Positions 17,139 through 27,028 of a stretch of DNA of 64,000 bases are shown here, piece after piece. The stretch's first letter is position 1, and every line of letters begins with the position of its first letter. Position numbers and translations under genes: made by a program. The notes beneath the pieces were generated by a model. The model was not told the DNA's origin. It did no database searches and worked only from the letters and a program-made list of their open reading frames with translations. Source of the stretch: Pseudonocardia sp. EC080619-01 (GTDB lineage Bacteria; Actinomycetota; Actinomycetes; Mycobacteriales; Pseudonocardiaceae); the NCBI RefSeq assembly GCF_001420995.1, contig NZ_CP012184.1, forward strand, positions 5,378,501-5,442,500, written 5' to 3'.

Positions 17139-18311
17139 ATGGGCTGGGTATCAGGCGAGGAGCGGGCGGCGTGGCGCTCCCGCGGGACCGACGCCACGCT
17201 GTTCGTGATCGCCGTCGTGGTCACGCTCCAGACCGCCGACCGGCGCCTCGGGATGCCCGGCCCGCTGCCGGAGTGGTTCGTCCACCTCGATCTCGTCGTC
17301 GGACTGCTCTGCTGCCTCGGGCTGTGGTGGCGGCGCCGGTACCCGGTCGCACTCGCGGCGACCCTCGTCGCGGTCTGCACGTTCTCCGAGTCGGCGAGCA
17401 CGGCGGCACTCGTCGCGCTGTTCACCGTGGCGGTCCACTGCTCGACGCGGGTCACGCTGACGCTCACTGTGGCGAGCCTGGCGGCGTTCGGGGTGTTCTT
17501 CGGGTTCCGGCCCGAGCCCGGGATCCCGGCCTGGGTCATGGTCGTGCTGCTGGTCACCGGGCACGCCGCCGTCGTCGCGTGGGGCATGCTCGTGCGCAGC
17601 CGCCGCGAGCTCGTCGCGTCCCTGCGGGAACGGGCCTCGGTCGCCGAGGTCGAGGCGCGCCTGCGCGCCGAACGCTCCCAGCACGAGGCCCGGGAGACGC
17701 TCGCCCGCGAGATGCACGACGTCCTCGGCCACCGGTTGTCGCTGCTCAGCGTCCACGCGGGTGCGCTGGCCTTCCACCGGACGGCGTCGGCGGAGGAGAC
17801 CGCACGGGCCGCTGAGGTGATCCGGGAGAACGCCCACCGCGCCCTGCAGGACCTCCGCGAGGTCATCGGTGTGCTCCGGGCACCGGTGGGAGAGCTCCCG
17901 CTGCCCGGCGTCGCCGACATCACCGAGCTGATCGACGAGACGGACCGGGCCGGGACCCCGGTCGAGCTGCGCGACGCCCACGCGGTGACGACCGGCGGGC
18001 GGGAGGTCCCCGAGACGGTGGGGCGGACCCTCTACCGGTTCGTGCAGGAGAGCCTGACGAACGCCCGCAAGCACGCTCCCGGCGCCCCCGTCGTCGTCCG
18101 GATCGAGGGCGAGCCCAGCGACCACCTGTCCGCGGAGGTCGAGAACCGGACACCGCCGGCGCCACCGGACGTCCCCGCCGCCCCGGCCGGGTCGGGGGAG
18201 GGTCTGCGCGGGCTGGCCGAGCGGGCGACGCTCGTCGGCGGAGGGCTGGACTACGGCCCGACGGCGTCGGGTGGGTGGCGGGTCGGGATGCGGCTACCGT
18301 GGCCGGCGTGA
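17139..18311 (+). CDS. Sensor histidine kinase, NarL/DesK-like
   Basis: A 390-residue membrane kinase with five or six hydrophobic segments in residues 20-150, a short coiled region, and the HisKA_3 box REMHDVLGHRLSLLSVHAGAL with the phospho-acceptor His193. The C-terminal HATPase domain has an N-box (ESLTNARKHA) and a G-box (GEGLRGLAERATLVGG). There is no large extracellular sensor, so it probably senses the membrane state or a small molecule in the bilayer. Its stop overlaps the GTG of the response-regulator gene by 4 bp. The ATG at 17139 is the first good start; a long frame extends upstream but is not coding-like. Confidence 0.92.
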   Translation: MGWVSGEERAAWRSRGTDATLFVIAVVVTLQTADRRLGMPGPLPEWFVHLDLVVGLLCCLGLWWRRRYPVALAATLVAVCTFSESASTAALVALFTVAVHCSTRVTLTLTVASLAAFGVFFGFRPEPGIPAWVMVVLLVTGHAAVVAWGMLVRSRRELVASLRERASVAEVEARLRAERSQHEARETLAREMHDVLGHRLSLLSVHAGALAFHRTASAEETARAAEVIRENAHRALQDLREVIGVLRAPVGELPLPGVADITELIDETDRAGTPVELRDAHAVTTGGREVPETVGRTLYRFVQESLTNARKHAPGAPVVVRIEGEPSDHLSAEVENRTPPAPPDVPAAPAGSGEGLRGLAERATLVGGGLDYGPTASGGWRVGMRLPWPA

Positions 18312-18988
18312 GCACCGAGCCCGCCCCGACCGTCGACGTGCTGGTCGTGGACGACGACCCGGTCGTCCGATTCGGACTGACGATGATGCTGCGTGGTGCC
18401 CCCGACATCCGGGTGGTCGCCGAGGCCGGTGACGGCGCCGAGGCGATCGAGCTCGCCGAGCGGCACGCACCGGACGTGGTGCTCATGGACATCCGGATGC
18501 CCGGCACCGACGGGCTGACCGCGACCGAGACGCTGCGCCGGCGTCCCCGGTCCCCGCAGGTCGTCGTGCTCACGACGTTCGACGCCGACGCGCACGTCCT
18601 GCGGGCGCTGCGGGCCGGAGCGGCCGGGTTCCTGCTCAAGGACACCCCGCCCGACGAGCTCGTCCTCGCCATCCGGCACGCGGCGGCGGGGCGCCCGGTG
18701 CTCTCGCCCGAGGTCACCCGGCGGCTCATCGACCGCGTGGCCGGCGGAGGGGAGGACTCGGCCCGCGACGTGGCGCGCCGCAGACTGGCGGTGCTCGCCG
18801 AGCGGGAACGCGCGGTCGCGATCGAGCTCGGCGCCGGACGGTCGAACGCCGAGATCGCCGCCCGACACCACGTCAGCATCGCCACGGTCAAGACCCACGT
18901 CTCGGCCATCCTGACCAAGCTCGACCTGAACAACCGGGTCCAGGTGGCGCTGCTCGTCCACGACGCGGGCCTCGACCGGACGGGCTGA
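18308..18988 (+). CDS. NarL/LuxR-family response regulator
   Basis: A 226-residue regulator. The receiver domain has acidic residues VVDDDP near 14-18, the phospho-acceptor Asp61 in VVLMDIRMPG, a Thr in VVVLTTF and Lys in FLLKD. The C-terminal LuxR-type DNA-binding domain reads LGAGRSNAEIAARHHVSIATVKTHVSAI. The GTG at 18308 overlaps the kinase stop (GTGA), so the pair is translationally coupled. The target may be the adjacent divergent CPBP-like gene, but no operator was recognised. Linkage to the dormancy-like island 20 kb away is not supported. Confidence 0.93.
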   Translation: MSTEPAPTVDVLVVDDDPVVRFGLTMMLRGAPDIRVVAEAGDGAEAIELAERHAPDVVLMDIRMPGTDGLTATETLRRRPRSPQVVVLTTFDADAHVLRALRAGAAGFLLKDTPPDELVLAIRHAAAGRPVLSPEVTRRLIDRVAGGGEDSARDVARRRLAVLAERERAVAIELGAGRSNAEIAARHHVSIATVKTHVSAILTKLDLNNRVQVALLVHDAGLDRTG

Positions 18989-18997
18989 ACCGCCCGG

Positions 18998-21173
18998 TCA
19001 GGTGCCGTGGTGCGCCGGTGCCTCCGACAACGCCGTCGTCAGCAGCGACACCATCGCCTCGAGCTGGATGTCACCCGACGAGTCACCGTCGTCCTCGATG
19101 CCGTCGAGGGCCTGGTCGGCCAGCCCGGCCTTGCCGTCGATCAGCTCGGCGATCCGCGCGTCGATCGTCTGCGCGGCGATGACCCGCCAGGCGGTGACCG
19201 GCGCGGTCTGGCCGATGCGGTGGCAGCGGTCGATGGCCTGGGTCTGCTCGGCGGCGGTCCAGGACAGCTCCGCGAGCACGATGTCCGACGCGACCTGCAG
19301 GTTGATCCCCACCCCGGCCGCGGTGAGCGAGCAGACCGCGACGGCGACGTCCGGGTCGTTCGTGAACGCGTCGATGTTGCGCTGGCGCGCGGCGGCCGTC
19401 TGGTCACCGCGGATCGAGGCGAACCGCATCCCCTGCCGGGCGAACAGCTCCTCGGCCGTGTCCATCACCTCGACGTGCTTGGCGAAGAAGACGACCTTGC
19501 CGGCGCTGCGGGCGAGCTGGGCCGCGTAGTCGGCCGCGAGCCCGCCCTTGGCCCGGCCGATGCGGCGCATCGTGCCGAACACGTTGTCACCGCTCGGGGA
19601 GGACAGCGCGTCCTTCTGCTCCCACCGCGCGACCTGGCGCACCAGGTCGTGGTCGATGCCGTCGACGACCGCGCCGGACCGCCGGTTCGCGAGGGCGTCG
19701 GAGTAGCGCTCGACCATGCGCCGGGCGAGATCGCGTTCGGCCGCGCGGATCGACCGGCCGGCGGGGCCGTCGAGCTCGACGGGCAGGTCGGCGATGCGCC
19801 GCGCCGGGATGTCGGCGGCGACGTCGATCTTGCGCCTGCGGACGATGCCGAGATCGACGACGCACTGCCGGGCCGCGGCGTAGAAGCGCGGGTCGGCCGG
19901 CGTCAGCCCGGTCGCGGTCAGGGCGTTCATCAGGTCGGGCAGCGGCTTCTTCCCGTCGATCCAGCCCAGGAACTGCCAGATGGCGAGGAAGTCCTCGATG
20001 TCGTTGATCAGCGGGGTGCCGGTGAGGGCCATCAGCAGCGGGCGCGGGGTGAAGGCCCGGATCCGCTCGGACAGCTCCAGGACGTGCTGCGAACGCTGGG
20101 AGGTCTTGTTCTTGATGAAGTGCGCCTCGTCGATGACCATCCCGCGGAACCCGAAGCCGCCGAGCCACCCGACGTGCCGGTCGAGCACGTCGTAGTTCAC
20201 GACGACGACGTCGGCGAACCCGTCGATCGAGTCGCCGTCGCCGTAGATCACGGTGGCGGGGTGCCGCGGCGTCCAGCGCTCCGCCTCACGCACCCAGTTC
20301 GTCTTCACGACGTTGGGCACGACGACGAGCAACGGGTAGGCGTCCGCGGCCTCCGCGGCCAGCAGCGCCTGGGCGGTCTTGCCGAGCCCCGGCTCGTCGG
20401 CGAGCAGGAAGGTCCGGTGCCCGTCCGCGGCCGCCGCGACCAGCCCGGCCTGGTGGGGCATGAGGTCCACGCGGCTCCGCGCGGGCCGGTCGTCCGGCTC
20501 GGGGAGGGACATGCAGGCCGAGGCACCCGTCCCGGCGCGCTCGAACGACCGCAGCAGCGGGTCGAGCAGCTCCCAGCCGGTGAGCGGGGTGGGGCGGGTC
20601 GTGCTGGGCCGGGCGGCCGACAGGTCGGGTGCGAGGAAGGGGTTGGCCATCTGCCGCGACACGACCGACTGCGGCACCACCCCGGGCCTGCTCGCCGTGA
20701 CCGTGGGCTCCGGGGGCGGGACGACCTCGGTGACCGTGCTGTCGGCCGGTTCGACGCCGGCCTCGCGCAGCACGTCCCGGGTGAGCGCCCGCGCCTCGTC
20801 GGAGACGACGGCGTCCTCGCTGAGCAGGGCCAGAAGCCCCGCGTCGCGGACGGGCGGTCGACGCCAGCGTCCGCGCCAGCTCGTCGAGCCGCTTGAGCTG
20901 CTCGGACCGGCGCGCCTCGGTGGTCTGCCCGTCGGCGAGGATCCGCGCGCGCCCGTCACGCAGCAGCAGGGTCACCGCCTGGAACTTCGTGCGGGTCGCG
21001 GGCGTCACCCGGCTGTTCCGCAGCGCGGCCTGGACCTCGCGGACGGACCGGGCGAGCACCGTCATGACGTCGCTGCGCTCACCGCCGTGGTCGCGCCCAC
21101 GCCTGCGGGACTTCGGGGACTTCGGTGTGTCCTGGCGAGCCCTGGTCTGGGGCCTGCCTCGTCGAGCCAACAA
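18998..21173 (-). pseudogene. SNF2-family DEAD/DEAH helicase broken by a 1-nt frameshift
   Basis: The main frame (18998 to about 20860) encodes a SWI2/SNF2 ATPase: motif I DEPGLGKTAQ, motif II VIDEAHFIKN, motif III ALTGTPLIN, and motif VI IDRCHRIGQT in the C-terminal lobe. The expected N-terminus is found in another frame from about 21173 to 20855 (LARRGRPQTRARQDTPKSPK, then TVLARSVREVQAALRNSRVT and QLKRLDELARTLAS). It should run straight into RDAGLLALLSEDAVVSDEAR of the main frame. Removing one C from the CCC run at 20854-20852 (minus-strand reading) restores one frame of about 725 residues. A TTG at 21173 preceded by AAGGAG is the likely start. The ATPase part could still be made from an internal start. 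Confidence 0.85.
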
Positions 21174-21433
21174 CTTCTCCTTCGCCGAGCCGGCAGGGCG
21201 GCCGAGCCGGCCCCACCGCGCAGGGTGCTGCGATCGGGTCACGAGCATCGGGGAATGCCGAGCGCGCCCCGAGACGTGTCCGGGACCTGCTGGGCGATCA
21301 CGTCCGTGGCTTTCGTGCCTGCCGGAGCGCGTCGTCGTGCCTCCGGCCGGATGCGCCAGGTGTCCCGTGACCCGATGATATCCCGGTCCGCCGCGGAGCG
21401 CGATCGGCACGGCCCTGCGGCGGGTCGCGGGGG

Positions 21434-23356
21434 TCAGCCGGCCGCGGCCCGGCGGCCCCCGAGGTGCTCGGCGAGGTGCCGTTCGATCGCCCGGTGCAGC
21501 ATGACCTGGTTCTCCGGGTTCTCGAAGCCGTGGCCCTCGTCGCCGGCCACGAGGTACTCGACCGGGACGCCGCGCTCGCGCAGCGGGGCCACGATGTTGT
21601 CGGACTCGGCCTGGACGACGCGCACGTCGTTCGCACCCTGCGCGACGAGCAGCGGGGTGCGGATCCGGTCGACCATGGTGATGGGGGAGCGGCGCCGCAT
21701 GTCCGCCAGCTGGTCGGGGTCGTCGGGGTCGCCGACGTAGCGGATCCAGTTGTTGGTCATGTTCGCGCGGACGAACGGGGGCAGCGTGGCCAGGAAGTTG
21801 GCCAGGTCGGAGATGCCGACGTAGTCGACGGCGGCGGCGAACCGGTCCGGGGTCACGGTGACGCCGACGAGTGCGGCGTAGCCGCCGTAGGAGCCGCCGG
21901 CGATCGCGATCCGGGCGGGGTCCGCGTACCCCTGCGCGACGGCCCAGTCGGCGGCGTCGATCAGGTCGTCGTGCATGGCGCCGGCGAACTCGCCGACCGC
22001 CGCGGTGAGGTGCCGGCGCCCGTATCCGGTGGAGCCGCGGAAGTTGACCTGGAGCACGGCGTAGCCGCGGTTGGCCAGGAGCTGGACGGTCCGGTTGTAG
22101 CCCCAGGTGTCGTGCATCCACGGTCCGCCGTGGACCAGGAGCACCAGCGGCAGGCCCTCCGGTGCGACGCCGACGGGCAGGGTGAGGAACGCGTGGAGCG
22201 GGAGGCCGTCGCGGGCCGGGAACCGGACCGCTGCCATCGGCGCCAGCCCGGCCGGGTCGAGAGCCGGGGCGCCGCCGTCGAGCCGCCGGGCGTCGCCGGT
22301 GGTGTGGTCGTAGAACCAGGTGGTCTGCGGCTCCCGGTCGTGCAGGAAGGTGACCAGCCAGCGCTGCTCGTCCAGGTCGGAGTGGACCCAGCCGAGCACG
22401 CCGTCGGACAGCGTCTCCAGCGCGGCCTGGATCTCGGCGAAGTGGGGGTCGACCGGCACGATCCGGGGCCGGTCCCCGGTGAACCGGGCGGCGACGACCT
22501 CGCCGGTGCGACGGCTGACGAACACCGTCGGCGGCAGGGCGTCCGACGCCGCGCTCAGGGTGTCGAGGCTGTGCCCCTCGACGGCGGCGAGCACGGTCTG
22601 CTCGCCGGTCGTGCGGTCGACCCGGAGCAGCCGGAGGTCGTCGGAGTCCTGGTAGTCGCCCACCAGGGCGGCGCTGCCGTCCGGCGTCGGGACCGCGAAG
22701 ACGCCCATCGGGTGCTCCGGCCCGCCGGCCCGGTGGACGACGTGCCTGCTGCCGGTCTCCGGGTCGGCGGCGGCGAGCTCGTAGGTGCCGTCGGCGTCCT
22801 GCGACACGAACCACGACGCCCGGCCGGTCCGGTCGACGAGGAAGGTCTCGGCCGGATCGGTCCGCTCCACCAGCGGGGTCCACTCGCCGGTCGCGACGTC
22901 GATCCGGAACACGTCGACGTAGAGCGGGCGCGGGTTCATCCACGCGATGACGGTGCCGGGCACCGTGGTCTCCGGGTCGGCGGCGAACACCCGCGACCCG
23001 GGATCCATCGGGGTCAGGTCGACGGCCGGCTCGTCGGGGGCGTCGAGGTCGACGCGGTGCAGGTGCCAGTCCTCGTTCCCGTCGGTGTCCTGGAGGTACA
23101 GCAGCCAGCGGGGGTCGTCGGTCCACAGGTGGGTGGTGATCCCGCGGCGGGTGTCGTGGGTGACGCAGACGGCGTCGTCGTGGGTCTCGTCGATGCCGCG
23201 GACCCAGACGTTGCGGCGTCCGTGCGCGGGCGCGAGGTAGGCGATCCGGGTGCCGTCGGGGGAGAGCGACGGGCTGCCGAACTCCGGGTCGGCGAAGAAG
23301 GTCTCGATGTCGATCAGTGCCGGCTGCTGCCCGGTCGGGCGTCCGGTCACGGTCAT
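21434..23356 (-). CDS. S9-family prolyl oligopeptidase / acylaminoacyl peptidase
   Basis: A 640-residue serine peptidase with an N-terminal beta-propeller-like half (repeated PDGTRIAYL / DPRWLLYLQD blades) and a C-terminal alpha/beta hydrolase. The catalytic triad is Ser489 in GGSYGG, Asp577 in GANDVRV and His609 in GDEGHGF; the oxyanion segment is HGGPW. There is no signal peptide, so it should act in the cytoplasm on short peptides or blocked N-termini. The upstream 170 bp is shared with the divergent GntR gene. About 260 bp separate its stop from the helicase start (21174-21433); I see no gene there. Confidence 0.92.
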   Translation of the reverse strand: MTVTGRPTGQQPALIDIETFFADPEFGSPSLSPDGTRIAYLAPAHGRRNVWVRGIDETHDDAVCVTHDTRRGITTHLWTDDPRWLLYLQDTDGNEDWHLHRVDLDAPDEPAVDLTPMDPGSRVFAADPETTVPGTVIAWMNPRPLYVDVFRIDVATGEWTPLVERTDPAETFLVDRTGRASWFVSQDADGTYELAAADPETGSRHVVHRAGGPEHPMGVFAVPTPDGSAALVGDYQDSDDLRLLRVDRTTGEQTVLAAVEGHSLDTLSAASDALPPTVFVSRRTGEVVAARFTGDRPRIVPVDPHFAEIQAALETLSDGVLGWVHSDLDEQRWLVTFLHDREPQTTWFYDHTTGDARRLDGGAPALDPAGLAPMAAVRFPARDGLPLHAFLTLPVGVAPEGLPLVLLVHGGPWMHDTWGYNRTVQLLANRGYAVLQVNFRGSTGYGRRHLTAAVGEFAGAMHDDLIDAADWAVAQGYADPARIAIAGGSYGGYAALVGVTVTPDRFAAAVDYVGISDLANFLATLPPFVRANMTNNWIRYVGDPDDPDQLADMRRRSPITMVDRIRTPLLVAQGANDVRVVQAESDNIVAPLRERGVPVEYLVAGDEGHGFENPENQVMLHRAIERHLAEHLGGRRAAAG

Positions 23357-23526
23357 GGTGTGCTCCCCGGGTGTCGGTGTCGGGGTCCATCGGACACCGT
23401 GCCGCTACGGCACACTCAAGTCCCGCTCCCCGTAGTCGCCCGATCTCGTCACACCACGGCGGGCCGGGCGATCCCGGGCTGCGTCGTGCGGCGCCGCGGC
23501 CACCTCTCGCCGGTAGGATCGTCGCC

Positions 23527-24240
23527 GTGGCACGAGCAGGGAAGGAGCAGCTCCGCGGGAACGTCGCGAGCGCGATCCGGGACCAGATCATGGCGCGGAC
23601 CGTGCACCCCGGTGACACGCTCCGGCTCGGGCAGCTGGCCGAGCAGCTCGGCGTCAGCGTGACCCCGGTGCGTGAGGCCCTGCTGCTGCTGTCCCAGGAC
23701 GGGTGGGTGCGCCACGAGCCGAACCGGGGGTTCCGGGTCGCGGCCATCCGGCGCAAGGACGTCGAGGACACCTACCTGATGTGGTCGACAGCGGAGGGCG
23801 AGATCGCGGCGCGCGCCGCCTCCCGCGCGACCGCGCGGGACGTGGACTACCTGCGTGAGATCGACCGGCGGATCCGCGGTGCGGACCCGGACGACGGGCA
23901 CCTCGCCACCGAGCTCAACTCCACGCTGCACCACTACGTGTCGGTGATCGCCGACGCCCCGAAGCTGGACTGGTTCGCGCGGGCGGCGAGCAGGTTGGTG
24001 CCGTTGCAGTTCCCCGAGAACTTCCACGTGGTGCCCGGCTGGTCCGAGGTCAACCGCACCCAGCACGCTCCGTTGATCGACGCCCTCGCCGCCGGCGACG
24101 TCGACGCCTCTCGGGAGCGGACGGCTGCGCACTTCGCCGGGACCGGTGAGCTGCTCATGCGGTGGCTGGACTCGCTGGAGTTCTGGGGCGAGCCGGACAT
24201 GCCGCAGGCGCCCCGGAGCCCGGGGCGCCTGGCGGGCTGA
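23527..24240 (+). CDS. GntR-family regulator, FCD subgroup
   Basis: A 237-residue regulator with a GntR winged helix (GQLAEQLGVSVTPVREALLLLSQDGWVRHEPNRGFRVA, about residues 38-74) and a helical FCD-type C-terminal domain (YLMWSTAEGEIAARAA, then HAPLIDALAAGDVDASRERTAAHF). FCD regulators usually bind carboxylic acids and control catabolic operons. The gene faces the tail of the long minus-strand catabolic operon and may regulate it, although that operon's promoter is near 33.9 kb. The GTG at 23527 has a GGTAGGA-like site upstream. A hairpin overlaps its last codons at 24207-24229. Confidence 0.92.
   Translation: MARAGKEQLRGNVASAIRDQIMARTVHPGDTLRLGQLAEQLGVSVTPVREALLLLSQDGWVRHEPNRGFRVAAIRRKDVEDTYLMWSTAEGEIAARAASRATARDVDYLREIDRRIRGADPDDGHLATELNSTLHHYVSVIADAPKLDWFARAASRLVPLQFPENFHVVPGWSEVNRTQHAPLIDALAAGDVDASRERTAAHFAGTGELLMRWLDSLEFWGEPDMPQAPRSPGRLAG
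24207..24229. terminator. Hairpin overlapping the GntR 3' end
   Basis: GGCGCCCCGG at 24207-24216 pairs perfectly with 24220-24229 across a 3-nt loop. It lies inside the last eleven codons of the GntR gene and 27 bp before the stop of the convergent reductase gene. It is a likely bidirectional terminator embedded in coding sequence. Confidence 0.6.
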
Positions 24241-24255
24241 GCCGGCCCGGGCTCG

Positions 24256-25212
24256 TCAGAGGTCCAGCACGAGCCGGGCCGAGCGGGAGCGGGAGCAGCA
24301 CGGCATGATCACCTCGCCGGAGGCCTGTTCCTCCGCCGTGAGGTAGGAGTCGCGGTGGTCCGGTTCCCCCTCGAGGACGTAGGTCTCGCAGGTCCCGCAG
24401 GTCCCCTCCCGGCACGAGGTCGGCAGGTCCACCCCCGCGTCCTCGATCGCCTCGGCGAGGGTCTGGCCGGCCCCCACGGTGAGGGTGATGCCGGACGCGT
24501 CGAGCTCGACCTCGAACGCCGTGTTCCCGCCGTCGAGCGCCCCGTCCCTGGGCCGGAACCGTTCGAGGTGCAACGAACCGGCCGGCCAGGCGGCGCACCG
24601 CTGCTCGACGGCGTCGAGCAGGGCGCCCGGCCCGCAGCAGTAGATCGCGGTGCCGGCCGTGGGGGAGCCCAGCACGGTGTCCAGGTCGAGGACACCGTGG
24701 GACTCCTGTGGCCACAGGACGACCCGGTCCCCGTGGTGTGCGAGCTCCTCCCGGAACGCCATGGTGGGCTCGGCCCGCCCGCCGTAGAACAGGCGCCACG
24801 GCTTTCCCGCCACCTCGCACGCCCTGACCATCGGCAGGATCGGGGTGATGCCGATCCCGCCCGCGACGAACAGGTACCGGTCGGCGTCGACCAGGGAGAA
24901 GTTGTTCCGCGGTCCCCGGCAGACCACTTCGTCGCCGACCGCCAGCCGCTCGTGGACGTGGGCCGAGCCGCCCCGGCTCTCCGGCTCCCGGAGAACCCCG
25001 AGCCGCCAGCGGGTCAGGTCGGCCGGGTCCCCGCAGAGCGAGTACTGCCGTTCGAGGCCCGGGCCGAGGACGAGATCGACGTGCGCACCCGCCTCCCAGG
25101 CGGGCAGCTTGTCCCCGGCAGCGGGCGCGAGGTGCAGCGAGACGATGCCGTCGGCCTCCGGCTTAATCGCGGTGACGGCCGCGGTGACCTCGGTCGGCTG
25201 CTCGGCCGTCAC
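24256..25212 (-). CDS. VanB/PDR-type ferredoxin reductase
   Basis: A 318-residue reductase combining an FMN-binding domain (RQYSLCGDPADL), an NAD-binding domain (FVAGGIGITPILPMVRA) and a C-terminal plant-type [2Fe-2S] domain (SCREGTCGTCETYV and a last Cys near CCSRSR). This is the single-chain phthalate dioxygenase reductase layout; such proteins feed electrons from NAD(P)H to Rieske oxygenases or demethylases. No terminal oxygenase is encoded in this window. It is the last gene of the minus-strand catabolic operon, and its ATG overlaps the upstream lactonase gene by 4 bp. Confidence 0.93.
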   Translation of the reverse strand: MTAEQPTEVTAAVTAIKPEADGIVSLHLAPAAGDKLPAWEAGAHVDLVLGPGLERQYSLCGDPADLTRWRLGVLREPESRGGSAHVHERLAVGDEVVCRGPRNNFSLVDADRYLFVAGGIGITPILPMVRACEVAGKPWRLFYGGRAEPTMAFREELAHHGDRVVLWPQESHGVLDLDTVLGSPTAGTAIYCCGPGALLDAVEQRCAAWPAGSLHLERFRPRDGALDGGNTAFEVELDASGITLTVGAGQTLAEAIEDAGVDLPTSCREGTCGTCETYVLEGEPDHRDSYLTAEEQASGEVIMPCCSRSRSARLVLDL

Positions 25213-26246
25213 GAGACCCCCGCGCCGAGCGCCGTCGCGGCGACCGCCTGCGCGGCCGCGGTGTCGCCGGTGAGCACCTGGACGGGATTGACGACCATCA
25301 TCTGCGTGATCTGGTCCTCGGTGACCCCACGCCTGCGCAGCTCCGGCAGCACGTGGTCGGAGATGCGGTGGTGGTGCCAGTTCGGCGTGTGCTCCGCGCG
25401 CCAGGACGGCGGTGTGTTGATCGAGAAGAATCCGGCGTCGTGCGAGATCGTGATCTTCTCCGCGTACCCCTGTCCCAGCAGCGTCACGAGCGTGTCGATG
25501 CGGCTCGCGTCGTCGAGCACGAACTCCATGCCGAAGCGGTCCATGCCGATGAAGGAACCGTTGTCCATGAGCTCCTTGAGGTAGTCCAGGTCCGTGGAGT
25601 CGCCGCTGTGGCCGATGACCGTGCGTTCGAGGTCAACACCGTTGGCGGCGAACCACTTCTGCTGGTCGCGGCCGTTGGCGTGGGCGACATTGGTGTGCGT
25701 GGAGATCGGGACCCCGGTCTCGGCCTGGGCGCGGGCGGCGGCCCGGTAGACCCGGTCGAGGTCCGGCGTGATCCCGTGCTCGTCGGTGACGATCTTGATG
25801 ATCCCGGCACGGACGCCGTCGGTGCGCGGAATGCCGGTCGTGATGTCCTGGGTGAACATCGTCTCCAGCACGTCCGGCCCGCCGAGGGTCCTCCCGACGA
25901 GCCCGTCCGGCGCGTGGGTGTGGAAGTAGGTCGGCAGGTCCTTGGCCGTGTAGTAGCCGGTGGCCACGACGATGTTGAGCGGCACCCCCTCGGCGAGCCG
26001 CTGGACGGTCGGGATGTCGCGGCCCAGACCCAGCACGGTGAGGTCGACGAAGGTGTCGATGCCCTTGTCCTCGTGCAGCGAGGTCAGGCTCGTCCGGGCG
26101 CGCTCGACGATCGCGGCCTCGTCGTACTCCGGGTGCTCGATGTTCTGCTCGAGCTCGGGATTGCGGGCCATGATGTGCTCGTGCATCAGGGTGGTGCCGA
26201 TCCGCGTGGCGTCGATCGGGCCCCGCAGGGTGTTCACGGTGCTCAT
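25209..26246 (-). CDS. Phosphotriesterase-family lactonase/hydrolase
   Basis: A 345-residue TIM-barrel metal hydrolase of the phosphotriesterase (PTE) family. All six binuclear-metal ligands are present: His22 and His24 in HEH, carboxylated Lys151 in GIIKIVTD, His184 in STHT, His213 in IGHSGD and Asp270 in SHDAG. Many bacterial members are lactonases and only secondarily act on organophosphates. In this operon it could open a lactone formed during breakdown of an aromatic or cyclic acid. Its start overlaps the HpcH aldolase stop (ATGA), and its stop overlaps the reductase start. Confidence 0.92.
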   Translation of the reverse strand: MSTVNTLRGPIDATRIGTTLMHEHIMARNPELEQNIEHPEYDEAAIVERARTSLTSLHEDKGIDTFVDLTVLGLGRDIPTVQRLAEGVPLNIVVATGYYTAKDLPTYFHTHAPDGLVGRTLGGPDVLETMFTQDITTGIPRTDGVRAGIIKIVTDEHGITPDLDRVYRAAARAQAETGVPISTHTNVAHANGRDQQKWFAANGVDLERTVIGHSGDSTDLDYLKELMDNGSFIGMDRFGMEFVLDDASRIDTLVTLLGQGYAEKITISHDAGFFSINTPPSWRAEHTPNWHHHRISDHVLPELRRRGVTEDQITQMMVVNPVQVLTGDTAAAQAVAATALGAGVS

Positions 26247-27028
26247 GAGTCTCCTTCGATCAGTGCGTCGCGGGCGGCGCGCGCGGCACCCAGACCCGCC
26301 TTGAGGAAGCCGACGTCGGAGCCGGCGGTGACCATGCGGAAGCCGCGGCCGGACTCGGTGACCGGGTCGCCGGTGATCCCGGCGGCGATCCCGGCCGCGG
26401 CGCAGGCCGAGACGATCCCGGCGACGGCGGCCCGGTGCGGCTCCTCACGCGGCCCGGTGACCGGGTCGAGGCCGAGGCTCACGGCGAGGTCGCCGGGCCC
26501 GATGTACACCCCGTGCACGCCGGGGACCGCAGTGATGTCCTTCGCGTTCGCCACGCCCACCGCGGTCTCGATCATGACCAGGCACAGGACCTGTCCGTTG
26601 ACGGTCACGGGGTCCGGGCCCAGGCCGTAGGCCGAGCGGGTCGGGCCCCAGCTGCGCACCCCCGTCGGCGGGTAGTGCACGGCCGCCGCGGCCCGGCGGG
26701 CCTCCTCCGCCGACTCGATGCCGGGCACGATCACGCCCTCGGCGCCGGCGTCGAGCGCCCGCCCGACGAGCACGGGGTCGTTCGCGGCGACCCGGACCAG
26801 CGCGGTGGTGCCCGTCCGGGCGGTGGCGCGCAGCATGTCGACGGGCGTGGCCAGCCCGCCGACGCTGTGCTGCTGGTCGAGGTAGAGGTAGTCGAACCCG
26901 GCCACGGCCAGGGTCTCCGCGACGTGCGGGTCGCCGGTGTGGCAGGCCAGCCCGACGGCGGTGCCGCCCGCCTCCAGGATCCCGCGGAGGCGGTTGGGGT
27001 GGGTCTCGGTGGTGACGGCGTAGCTCAT
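26243..27028 (-). CDS. HpcH/HpaI-family class II aldolase
   Basis: A 261-residue member of the HpcH/HpaI aldolase family, Mg-dependent pyruvate aldolases that split 4-hydroxy-2-keto acids. Visible motifs are LDQQHS early, IVPGIESAEEA, MIETAVGVANAKDI with the metal-binding Glu, and GPGDLAVSLG with the metal-binding Asp. The ATG at 27028 overlaps the amidohydrolase stop by 4 bp; a much longer frame extends upstream but is out-of-frame translation of the amidohydrolase gene. The pathway role, cleaving a hydroxy-keto acid to pyruvate plus aldehyde, is inferred from family and operon. Confidence 0.9.
   Translation of the reverse strand: MSYAVTTETHPNRLRGILEAGGTAVGLACHTGDPHVAETLAVAGFDYLYLDQQHSVGGLATPVDMLRATARTGTTALVRVAANDPVLVGRALDAGAEGVIVPGIESAEEARRAAAAVHYPPTGVRSWGPTRSAYGLGPDPVTVNGQVLCLVMIETAVGVANAKDITAVPGVHGVYIGPGDLAVSLGLDPVTGPREEPHRAAVAGIVSACAAAGIAAGITGDPVTESGRGFRMVTAGSDVGFLKAGLGAARAARDALIEGDS

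Noticed and set aside
18308-18988. Response regulator as the DosR of the dormancy-like island
   Set aside because: It is 20 kb away, paired with a membrane kinase that lacks GAF heme domains, and no DosR-box-like site was seen at its own promoter.
21174-23771. Upstream part of the minus-strand frame that carries the helicase N-terminus, as coding
   Set aside because: Only the stretch from about 21173 downward matches helicase sequence; the rest is out-of-frame translation of the S9 peptidase gene.
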